A stretch of 18,896 nucleotides of DNA from an uncultured Brachyspira sp. (GTDB lineage: Bacteria; Spirochaetota; Brachyspiria; Brachyspirales; Brachyspiraceae), in the NCBI GenBank assembly GCA_934725525.1, contig CAKVCG010000017.1, positions 1 through 18,896 of the forward strand. Direction: 5' to 3'. The position numbers and the translations under genes are program-made. Under the pieces are notes generated by a model. It was not told where the DNA came from. It was given only the letters and a program-made list of their open reading frames with translations, and did no database searches. Shown here one piece after another: positions 1 to 6,398 of the stretch. Each line of letters starts with the position of its first letter. Positions within the stretch are counted from its first letter, which is position 1.

Positions 1-588
1 ATAGATATATTTATTTTCGGAGGAAGAAGAGCTTCCGTTATGCCTTTAGTTCATGAATCTTATAATTGGGACCATGGCGTATTTATGGGTTCTACAGCGG
101 CAAGCGAAACTACGGCGGCTAATATAGGTTCAGTCGGAGCGTTGAGATTCGACCCTTTCGCTATGCTTCCTTTCGCAGGTTATAATATGGGAGATTATAT
201 GAATCATTGGCTTGAAATGGGAGACAAATTGGGAGATAAAGCTCCAAAAATCTTCTATGTTAATTGGTTTAGAAAGAACGCGGACGGAAAATGGCTTTGG
301 CCAGGATTCGGAGACAATTCGAGAGTTCTAAAATGGATGTGCGAAAGAGTGGAAGGAAAAATTGACGCTAAAGACACTCCTATCGGAAGAATGCCAAAAG
401 ACGGAGATTTAGATTTAACGGGTTTGAAAATTGACGAAGCGGATTTTAAAGAGCTTATGAGAGTCGATATTGAAGCTTGGAAAAATCAAACTAAAGAGAT
501 AGAAAATCATTATTCTAAATTTGGCGATAGGCTTCCTCAAAGACTTAAAAAACAACTTGAAGATTTGAGAGATAGATTGAATAAATAA
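1..588 (+). CDS. pckG: Phosphoenolpyruvate carboxykinase (GTP), C-terminal part
   Basis: The reading frame is open from the first base and ends at 588, giving the last 195 residues of a protein whose N-terminal two thirds lie upstream. The enzyme interconverts oxaloacetate and PEP with GTP/GDP in the cytosol; in anaerobes it often runs in the carboxylating direction. The visible part matches the GTP family closely: the IFGGRR segment at residues 5-10 followed by MPLVHES, then DPFAMLPFAGYN, the PKIFYVNWFRK block, and the guanine-binding WPGFGDNSRVLKW block. The tail is the usual charged helix ending in LNK. An ATG at 40 is internal to the conserved domain and is not a start. The fragment shows no damage. 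A terminator follows at 631-662. Confidence 0.95.
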   Translation: MDIFIFGGRRASVMPLVHESYNWDHGVFMGSTAASETTAANIGSVGALRFDPFAMLPFAGYNMGDYMNHWLEMGDKLGDKAPKIFYVNWFRKNADGKWLWPGFGDNSRVLKWMCERVEGKIDAKDTPIGRMPKDGDLDLTGLKIDEADFKELMRVDIEAWKNQTKEIENHYSKFGDRLPQRLKKQLEDLRDRLNK

Positions 589-630
589 AAAGATAAATTA
601 GAATAAAAGATTAAAATATAAATAGTTATA

Positions 631-662
631 AGCCGCTGATTTTAATTAATCGGCGGTTTTTT
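631..662 (+). terminator. Rho-independent terminator of pckG
   Basis: Left arm CCGCTGAT (633-640) pairs with ATCGGCGG (649-656) with one G-T wobble, across an 8-nt loop, and is followed directly by a run of six T (657-662). It lies about 45 bases after the pckG stop on the same strand. Confidence 0.85.
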
Positions 663-666
663 ATTT

Positions 667-752
667 GTCATTGCGAGAGTGAACATGGCAATATACTCCA
701 TGCGGATTGCTTCGGCATGGCTAAAACTCACAGAGTGAACCTCGCAATTGAC
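667..752. repeat. Dispersed palindromic repeat element, best copy
   Basis: The ends form an imperfect inverted repeat: GTCATTGCGAG (667-677) and CTCGCAATTGAC (741-752), differing by one inserted base. The interior carries GGATTGCTTCGGCATGG and ACTCACAGAGTGAAC. Related but decayed pieces occur at 6280-6367, 7781-7816, 9546-9573 and 11961-12011, always between genes. It has no coding capacity and resembles the small intergenic palindromic elements known in many bacteria. Its mobility is not shown here. Confidence 0.6.
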
Positions 753-809
753 GGGCTATTATTTAATAATTTTAACATGCAGATTATAAAAATTATTAAA
801 AAAATTATG

Positions 810-838
810 TTGACTTTTATTAAAAAATAAGTTAGACT
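810..838 (+). promoter_or_regulatory. Sigma70-type promoter for trxA
   Basis: TTGACT (810-815), a 17-bp spacer and TAGACT (833-838). The start codon at 871 lies about 30 bases downstream, preceded by the modest ribosome binding site AGGGA. Confidence 0.55.
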
Positions 839-870
839 ATAAGAAATTATAAAAATAGGGATGAAAAATT

Positions 871-1188
871 ATGTCGGTATCACAATTAAATACGGAAACT
901 TTTGACGCGGCGGTTGCTAAAGATAAAGCTACTTTAGTAGATTTTTTTGCAGAATGGTGCGGGCCTTGTAAAATGCAAACTCCAATTTTGCATAAGGTGG
1001 CGGACGAGTATTCGGATAAAATGAATTTTGGAGCGGTTAATGTGGACGAATCCGAAGAGATTGCGGCCAAATATGGCGTTCAATCGATTCCTACATTGAT
1101 GGTTTTTAAGAACGGAGAGGTTGTTAAAAGAGCGGAAGGCATGAAAAACGAAAGCCAATTAAAAGATTGGCTAAAAGAATACATATAA
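871..1188 (+). CDS. trxA: Thioredoxin
   Basis: A 105-residue protein of full length for a classical thioredoxin, which reduces disulfides of cytosolic proteins using electrons from thioredoxin reductase. The active site WCGPC is at residues 29-33, inside VDFFAEWCGPC. The cis-proline loop SIPT is at 72-75 (Pro74) and the late glycine of KNGE is also present. No signal peptide is seen, so it should be cytosolic. It appears monocistronic, with its own promoter at 810-838 and a hairpin directly after the stop (1196-1231). Thioredoxin reductase is not in the window. Confidence 0.97.
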   Translation: MSVSQLNTETFDAAVAKDKATLVDFFAEWCGPCKMQTPILHKVADEYSDKMNFGAVNVDESEEIAAKYGVQSIPTLMVFKNGEVVKRAEGMKNESQLKDWLKEYI

Positions 1189-1195
1189 ATTAAAG

Positions 1196-1231
1196 ATGCA
1201 AACCTAATTTTTTATACGATTAGGTTTGTAT
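1196..1231 (+). terminator. Hairpin after trxA, probable terminator
   Basis: CAAACCTAAT (1199-1208) and ATTAGGTTTG (1219-1228) are perfectly complementary, and flanking bases extend the stem to about 13 bp; the loop is 10 nt. The following T tract is poor, so termination may be incomplete. The right arm contains a TTG that could be mistaken for the start of the next gene. Confidence 0.6.
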
Positions 1232-1276
1232 TATGTTAATTTATTAAATATTATTCTAAAAATTAAAGGGGTAGAA

Positions 1277-2938
1277 ATGTTTAGCAATAATATTTTAATT
1301 GAAAGATTATCAAACAGATTCAAAATATCGAAAGAAGAGATTAACTATTCTATAAAACATATATTTTCGGAAATAGCTTCGCTCGTTCTAGAAGGAAAAG
1401 TATTTTATATGTATGATTTGGGATTTATTTATGCGGATAAAGAATCCAATCTAATTTTTAGAAACGCGGATATTGCCTTTGACGCCTCTTTGGAAACCAT
1501 TACGATAAAATATTTAGGAAGAACGGCTTTTTATGAAGCTATATTTGAAACTATGAGGAGTATTATAGATAACGGCGGAATAATATATATAGAAGATTTC
1601 GGAACTTTTTCTTATAAAGGCGGATATGTTCATTTCGATTGTTCGGATGCTTTAAGTTATTTGGTTGAGGAAAGATACGATAGAGTAAATAAAATAACAT
1701 CCACAATTTTAACTAAAAAACTTTCAAGCAGATTCAAAAAAAGCAAATCGGAAGTCATAGACTTGGTAAATCAATTATTTAAAAAAATAATTTTATCGGT
1801 TATAGATAGCAAAGTTTTTTATATGCGCGATTTGGGATTTATTTATGTCGATGAAAATTGTAAATTAGTTTTCAGAAGCGCCGATATAGGTTTTGACGAG
1901 TCGATAGACGATATGGCGGATAACGATAAAAAAAGAGAGATGTATGAAACCATATTGGAAACCATAAGGCATGCGGTTGATAACGGAGAGAGAATATATA
2001 TAGAATATTTCGGAACTTTCTTTTATAACGACGGATATATAAAATTTGAAGCCGATGAAATATTGCTTTATGTAGTCGATAAGAGATTCAATATAAAAAA
2101 AATTATAAATAATATATCAAACGAATTGGACGATTTATATTCGGATAAAAATATTTTTGAAAGTAAAACTGAAAAATATAAATCGATGCAAGAATATACC
2201 GCTTCCGAATTATTGGATATAAACAATTTTGAAAAAGATTTTTTTTCAAATAAAAATATCGGGGAAAATAAAAAATCAGCGAATAAGGAGATAAGTATAA
2301 CTTCCTTTCTAATCGCTACCATACTTATAGTTGCAATAGCTTTTATTACTATATTTTTTATAACTTATCCTAATTCAAATAAAAATTTAATTTTCGATAT
2401 AGGCAATAAAAAATTGGACAATTTAGTCGACGAATATTTTGACAATATAGGCTCAAAAGAATTATTGACTTATAAATTAACATCCGATATGTATTATTGG
2501 GATATATCAAAGGAATTATATAACGATTTTACATACTGGGCTTTAATATACCCTTATAACGGAAGAAGATATAAAGCGGATGCGCTTATTAAAAAAGGAA
2601 GCTCGATTCGTTATAAAGATATTCAAAAAAATATTCAATCTCAAACGGTTAGTATGGAAGATATTAAATATTTTTATAATACTTTGTCGAAATCGTTTTT
2701 ATTGTTATATCCCGATTTTATTAGCGCAAAGAAAGGCGGACATGCATTATGGACTTTGAAATTATCTTATTATTATGATAAAAATGTCTTTATGACTAAC
2801 TCAAATATGGTTCCGACTAAAGTTTATTCGAATCTATTAAATCAAAATAACGGTGTCGGAAGTTTTTACTCTCAATTCTTAAAATATAATAAACTGAACG
2901 GAAATATTGTTTCGTCATTTATGGCGGTTATAAAATAA
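1277..2938 (+). CDS. Membrane-anchored protein with tandem HU/IHF-like domains and a LysM-like C-terminus
   Basis: The start is the ATG at 1277, behind the strong ribosome binding site AAAGGGG (1265-1271). A TTG at 1226 in the same frame lies inside the trxA hairpin and is rejected. The 553-residue product has no signal peptide. Residues 6-138 and 144-275 are two copies of one unit. Each copy has an HU-like helical hairpin, a beta motif around DLGFIY (47-52 and 185-190), a second helix, and a beta motif around FGTF (108-111 and 245-248). A polar linker follows, then one transmembrane segment at about 339-363. Basic residues before it put the N-terminus in the cytosol. Residues about 398-450 (YYWDISKELYND, then WALIYPYN) resemble a degenerate LysM domain. 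Bacteroidetes proteins joining CCDC81-type HU domains through a membrane segment to a SPOR domain are a possible architectural parallel. The function is unknown; DNA or protein binding linked to the cell wall is inferred. Confidence 0.7.
   Translation: MFSNNILIERLSNRFKISKEEINYSIKHIFSEIASLVLEGKVFYMYDLGFIYADKESNLIFRNADIAFDASLETITIKYLGRTAFYEAIFETMRSIIDNGGIIYIEDFGTFSYKGGYVHFDCSDALSYLVEERYDRVNKITSTILTKKLSSRFKKSKSEVIDLVNQLFKKIILSVIDSKVFYMRDLGFIYVDENCKLVFRSADIGFDESIDDMADNDKKREMYETILETIRHAVDNGERIYIEYFGTFFYNDGYIKFEADEILLYVVDKRFNIKKIINNISNELDDLYSDKNIFESKTEKYKSMQEYTASELLDINNFEKDFFSNKNIGENKKSANKEISITSFLIATILIVAIAFITIFFITYPNSNKNLIFDIGNKKLDNLVDEYFDNIGSKELLTYKLTSDMYYWDISKELYNDFTYWALIYPYNGRRYKADALIKKGSSIRYKDIQKNIQSQTVSMEDIKYFYNTLSKSFLLLYPDFISAKKGGHALWTLKLSYYYDKNVFMTNSNMVPTKVYSNLLNQNNGVGSFYSQFLKYNKLNGNIVSSFMAVIK
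1292..2101 (+). repeat. In-frame internal duplication (two units, period about 138 codons)
   Basis: Unit 1 covers about 1292-1690 and unit 2 about 1706-2101. The protein similarity is clear (RLSNRFKISKEE against KLSSRFKKSKSE; VFYMYDLGFIYAD against VFYMRDLGFIYVD). At DNA level 1415-1433 and 1829-1847 are 19 identical bases, offset by 414 bases, an exact multiple of three. Confidence 0.8.
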
Positions 2939-2984
2939 AAAGAAAAATTATAAAATAAAAAATAAATTATTAGGAAAATTTAAA

Positions 2985-4526
2985 GTGAAAGTCGTAAATA
3001 TAGAAGAAGTTATAAATATAGATAAAAAAACTATAGAAAAAATTCCTTCGATTCTTCTTATGGAACATGTAGCAAGCGAAATATTTTATGCGCTTATTAA
3101 AAGGCATAGAAAAACTTTATACGATAAAAGCGTTCATATATTTTCATCGGTCGGAGGAAACGGCGGAGACGGACTTGCAATAGCGAGATATTTAATAAAA
3201 AACGGCTATGATACGAAAGTTTATCTAACGGGAAATATCGACAGAGTAAATAAAGACGCTTATATTAATTTTAATATTTTAAAAGATATGAATGTCGATG
3301 TCGTATATTTGTCTAACGAGGAAAAAGTATTTGAAGTAACCCAAAATATTGAAGAAGGCGATATTGTTATAGATTCTTTATTCGGCACGGGCGGAAACAG
3401 AGCTTTAGGCGGAATAGAAAAATTATTAATAGAAAAATTGAATTCTCTAAATATTATAAGAATAGCGATTGATATGCCTTCTGGTTTGCAATCAAAAATA
3501 GACGATAATGAAAATATAAATACATGTTTTAAAGCGCATGAAACCTATACCGTATGTTTTGCTAAAGATATATTCTTTTTATATAAAACGAGAGAATATA
3601 TTGGAAAATTATTTATTATAAAATCAATATTCCCAAAAGAGATGCTCGACAATGCGGAATATAAGGCTTTGCTCATAAACCATAACGAAAAAATAAATAT
3701 CGAAAGAAACGCTTTTTTTAGTAAAAGAGAACAGGGAAATCTCGCGATAATAGCGGGAAGTTTGGATTATGTAGGAGCGGCGGTTTTATCCGTTAATGCG
3801 GCTTACAGAAGCGGAGTAGGTTATATAAGGCTTTATGTTCCAAAAGGAATTGAAAAAACTATAAAGAATATAATCGTATCTCAAATGCCCGAAGTTGTTA
3901 TTATCGGAGTGGGAGAAGAAAATCAAAAATATTTTATGGAAAGCGACATTGCTATTGCAAACGATATAAATAAAAGCGACGCTTGTATAATAGGTTCGGG
4001 AATAGGAAGAGATATTTCCACCGAAGTTTTTATTAATTCGATTTTAAAACAAATAGATATTCCAACCGTTGTCGATGCGGACGCTTTATATTTAATGTTT
4101 CAGAATACTTTGGAGGAACTTCCGGAAAATTTTATATTGACTCCTCATATATACGAGTTTGAAAAATTAACGCAGGTAAATCATATAGAAGCGTTGGAAA
4201 ATCCTTATAACGCGCTTTCGATATTCAGGGAAAAAACTAAAGCCTCTATAATATTGAAAGACGCTATAAGTTTTTTTATGAAAGACAGCGAAATATATAT
4301 AAATTATAATCCAACCGTTTCAATGGGAAAAGCGGGAATGGGAGATGTTTTGGCGGGATTTTTAGGCTCGTTTCTTTCGAGAAAATTAGATATTGTCGAA
4401 GCGTCAAAATTAGCTCTTACCGTTCAAGCTAAAAGTTTTGAATACGCGAGAAAAAGATTTGGAAACGATTCCGTTCAACCAAAAGATTTGATTTTTTACG
4501 CGAGCAAAATATTAAAGAAGTATTAA
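2985..4526 (+). CDS. nnr: Bifunctional NAD(P)H-hydrate epimerase / ADP-dependent NAD(P)HX dehydratase
   Basis: This 513-residue protein repairs damaged NADH and NADPH. The N-terminal YjeF_N domain (about 1-215) epimerises R- and S-NAD(P)HX; the C-terminal ribokinase-like domain (about 235-513) dehydrates the S form using ADP. Visible epimerase motifs are GGNGGDG (57-63), DSLFGTG (130-136) and DMPSG (163-167). Dehydratase motifs are VDADALYL (363-370), LTPH (385-388) and KAGMGDVLAG (449-458), with Asp454 as the expected catalytic residue. The start is GTG at 2985, about 7 bases after AGGAAA. The length is normal for the fused enzyme. It follows the HU-like gene by 46 bases and is followed after 14 bases by the 4541 gene, so the three may be cotranscribed. 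Confidence 0.95.
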   Translation: MKVVNIEEVINIDKKTIEKIPSILLMEHVASEIFYALIKRHRKTLYDKSVHIFSSVGGNGGDGLAIARYLIKNGYDTKVYLTGNIDRVNKDAYINFNILKDMNVDVVYLSNEEKVFEVTQNIEEGDIVIDSLFGTGGNRALGGIEKLLIEKLNSLNIIRIAIDMPSGLQSKIDDNENINTCFKAHETYTVCFAKDIFFLYKTREYIGKLFIIKSIFPKEMLDNAEYKALLINHNEKINIERNAFFSKREQGNLAIIAGSLDYVGAAVLSVNAAYRSGVGYIRLYVPKGIEKTIKNIIVSQMPEVVIIGVGEENQKYFMESDIAIANDINKSDACIIGSGIGRDISTEVFINSILKQIDIPTVVDADALYLMFQNTLEELPENFILTPHIYEFEKLTQVNHIEALENPYNALSIFREKTKASIILKDAISFFMKDSEIYINYNPTVSMGKAGMGDVLAGFLGSFLSRKLDIVEASKLALTVQAKSFEYARKRFGNDSVQPKDLIFYASKILKKY

Positions 4527-4540
4527 AAGGATTTAAAAAA

Positions 4541-5116
4541 TTGCCAAGAGAAGTTTACGACCCTAAAAATCCGGAGCATGAATTCTACAATAAAAGAGAG
4601 CGAACGGTTTATAGGGAGCCCCTTAAAGTAAAGCCGAATATGTTTTCAAAAAAAAGTTTTATGTTTCTATACGGCGCTTTTCTTACTTTTTTTGTAATTA
4701 TATTCTTTATGATAAGATGGGGTTTTTTGGATAATATTCCGTTTTTTGCGGTTTTGAGAGTCGGAAACAGTCCTTTGGAAGTTAAAATAAATAATATAGA
4801 TTTTTATCAATCTGAAGGAGCGATTATTCCGACAATAGAAGTGAAGAATTTGAAATATACGAATAATATTAATATAAATAATTTGAAAGTAAATTATTCT
4901 TTATATAAAAACAAAAGACTAATATTTAACGGAAACAATAATTTTTATAATGTCTCTTTTCCAAGCGGGCAAAGAATAGGTTTTAAAATTCAATTTGATA
5001 AAAATCACTGGAATAAAGCGAATAGGCTTGAAATCGTTTTAAATTTGGACGACAATTTAATTTGGACGAATAATATAAATGTAAGCAAATTAAAAAAGCG
5101 ATTTATCTTAATTTGA
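4541..5116 (+). CDS. Hypothetical single-pass membrane protein
   Basis: A 191-residue protein starting at TTG 4541, chosen because AAAAGGA lies 9 bases upstream and overlaps the nnr stop; the next in-frame ATG (residue 34) would remove the charged head. The layout is a polar, charged N-terminus (1-37) rich in Arg, Lys and Glu, one transmembrane helix (about 38-58), then about 130 residues of alternating hydrophobic and polar strands with many Asn, which suggests a beta-rich domain outside the cytoplasm. No catalytic motif or known family was recognised. It is probably translated from the nnr transcript. The last 14 bases overlap the 3' end of the convergent secG-ompA gene. Confidence 0.75.
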   Translation: MPREVYDPKNPEHEFYNKRERTVYREPLKVKPNMFSKKSFMFLYGAFLTFFVIIFFMIRWGFLDNIPFFAVLRVGNSPLEVKINNIDFYQSEGAIIPTIEVKNLKYTNNININNLKVNYSLYKNKRLIFNGNNNFYNVSFPSGQRIGFKIQFDKNHWNKANRLEIVLNLDDNLIWTNNINVSKLKKRFILI

Positions 5117-5807
5117 TTATTATGTCGACTCTTCTGTTCCTTCTTCTTCCTTCCTCGGTGTCGTTTGAAGCTATAGGATTTTTGTCCCCGTATCCGTTAT
5201 ATGATATTTTATTAGATTGAAGATTAGACGTAATATAATCGGCGACTACTTTGGCTCGATTTTCGGATAATGTTTGATTATACTCCGCTTCCCCAACATT
5301 ATCCGTATGCCCTTGAATTATTATCTCTCTGCCAGAATAACTTCTATTAATAACGTTTATAATTCTATCTATAGTTTCTTTAGCTTCGTCTCTTAAAACA
5401 TAAGAATCCGTATTAAATAAAATATCTCCGAGTCTTAATACAAAACCTTCTGGAACCGTATCTACGGTAATATTTTCGCCCAAATTTTCTTCGAGCGCTT
5501 TCTTTTCTTCATCGGTATTTATAGAGGTGTTGTCGCTTAAGTCTCTTGAAAGAGTATCGGATACATTGTCAAAAGCCGTTTTTTGAGCGCTTATTGCCAT
5601 TGATATTAATAAAGCCCCGAGTATAAAAACCGTAGATAGAACTTTTGTAGCCTTCGTTAAAGCGTCTCCTCTCTGGCTTCCCAATACATTAGCTTGCGCG
5701 CTTGAAAATAGTCCTTCCGCTTTTCCGCCTTGTATTATGATTAATAAAATCAAAAGTATGCATATTATAGAATAAACCGCTATCCCTAATGTTACCAACG
5801 CGTTCAT
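5103..5807 (-). CDS. secG: SecG translocase subunit fused to an OmpA-type peptidoglycan-binding domain
   Basis: The 234-residue product starts at ATG 5807 with AAGGAA 8 bases upstream. Residues 1-75 are a complete SecG: a first membrane helix (about 7-25), the conserved QGGKAEGLFSSAQANVLGSQRG cytoplasmic loop beginning at residue 26 (QGGKAEG, then GSQRG at 43-47), LTKATKVLS, and a second helix (about 56-74). SecG is the accessory subunit of the SecYEG export channel. A polar linker (76-115) leads into an OmpA C-terminal domain (about 118-234), with GHTDNVG at 166-172 and LSENRA at 180-185. Asp169 and Arg184 occupy the positions that bind the peptidoglycan stem peptide in the family. SecG has both ends in the periplasm, so the fused domain would face the cell wall. 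Ordinary SecG ends near residue 75-110. The reading frame is continuous through the joint. Confidence 0.88.
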   Translation of the reverse strand: MNALVTLGIAVYSIICILLILLIIIQGGKAEGLFSSAQANVLGSQRGDALTKATKVLSTVFILGALLISMAISAQKTAFDNVSDTLSRDLSDNTSINTDEEKKALEENLGENITVDTVPEGFVLRLGDILFNTDSYVLRDEAKETIDRIINVINRSYSGREIIIQGHTDNVGEAEYNQTLSENRAKVVADYITSNLQSNKISYNGYGDKNPIASNDTEEGRRRNRRVDIIIKLR

Positions 5808-5853
5808 AATTTATATTCCTTAAATATTTTATATATCTATTTTGTATTAGAAA

Positions 5854-5882
5854 ATTATACAGTTTTATACAAAAATTTTCAA
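5854..5882 (-). promoter_or_regulatory. Sigma70-type promoter for secG-ompA
   Basis: Read on the - strand: TTGAAA (5882-5877), a 17-bp spacer, TATAAT (5859-5854). It lies about 47 bases before the start codon and downstream of the terminator at 5920-5952, so secG has its own transcription start. Confidence 0.75.
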
Positions 5883-5919
5883 TAGTTTTTAAATTAAAAT
5901 TATGTATAAATATATATAT

Positions 5920-5952
5920 AAAAAATAATGGCTCTCGATTTAACCGACAGCC
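5920..5952 (-). terminator. Rho-independent terminator of the 31-residue gene
   Basis: On the - strand, GGCTGTCGGTT (5952-5942) pairs with ATCGAGAGCC (5939-5930) with one mismatch and a wobble, across a tiny loop. It is followed by ATTATTTTTT, a good T tract. It lies about 44 bases after the stop of the small gene. Confidence 0.75.
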
Positions 5953-5995
5953 CTTATTCAAAACTCAACCGTTAAAGATAATTCTTAATCCAACC

Positions 5996-6091
5996 TTATC
6001 TTTTTGCAAGAAACAAATCCGCTACCATTACTATTGCTATTAACACTAATAACAATGTTCTAAAATTAAGTTTTGAATATCTCTTTGGCAT
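5996..6091 (-). CDS. Small membrane peptide, 31 residues
   Basis: A short gene, ATG at 6091 and TAA at 5996-5998. The perfect ribosome binding site GGAGGT lies at 6102-6097, exactly 5 bases before the start. The product opens with the basic stretch MPKRYSKLNFR, continues as the hydrophobic helix TLLLVLIAIVMVADLFLA and ends KR, the form of a single-pass small membrane protein. A terminator follows at 5952-5920, so it looks like an independent transcription unit. The promoter was not identified with confidence. No family was recognised; small subunits of membrane complexes have this shape, but a partner cannot be named. It sits upstream of secG on the same strand but is separated from it by the terminator. 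Confidence 0.68.
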   Translation of the reverse strand: MPKRYSKLNFRTLLLVLIAIVMVADLFLAKR

Positions 6092-6102
6092 GGGATACCT
6101 CC

Positions 6103-6398
6103 AAAAAATAGTAATATCTATAAGGTCCATTTAAACCCTATACATATAAGATAGTAATTTTTTATATAAATCCGTTGATTTTTTCATAAATTTTGAAGAT
6201 TTAATTAACATAATTGTAATCCTAAACAAGAGGTAGTTACCCCTTGCGTTCTTTCTCTGAATTGTTAACACAATTGGCTTACCAAAGGCACACAGCGTGA
6301 GTCTCATTGTTATTAATAAAATTAATGAATTATGATTTGGATTGCTTCAGGAATACCTTCGCAATGAAAAAAGAATAAATAATAATAAAAACTAATTA
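6103..6398. other. Intergenic region with hairpins and degenerate repeat pieces
   Basis: No convincing gene was found here. It contains the near-palindrome 6227-6246 (CAAGAGGTA and TACCCCTTG arms, one mismatch), a second inverted repeat AATTGT/ACAATT at 6260-6275, and two decayed pieces of the dispersed repeat: CACAGCGTGAGTCTCATTG near 6291-6310 and GGATTGCTTCAGGAATACCTTCGCAATGA (first 13 bases match the copy at 667-752) near 6339-6367. No clear purA terminator with a T tract was seen. Confidence 0.5.

Noticed and set aside
667..752. CRISPR array or tRNA in the palindromic repeat
   Set aside because: There is no regular repeat-spacer period and no cloverleaf; the element is one inverted-repeat unit.
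837..1158. Two - strand open frames opposite trxA
   Set aside because: They lie wholly within the conserved thioredoxin gene, have no ribosome binding site and resemble no family.
1226..1276. TTG start that would add 17 residues to the HU-like protein
   Set aside because: The TTG is inside the right arm of the trxA hairpin and has no ribosome binding site, while ATG 1277 has AAAGGGG just upstream.
5689..5961. A 90-residue - strand frame over the secG start
   Set aside because: It overlaps the secG promoter, the start codon region and the terminator at 5920-5952, and its product has no recognisable features.
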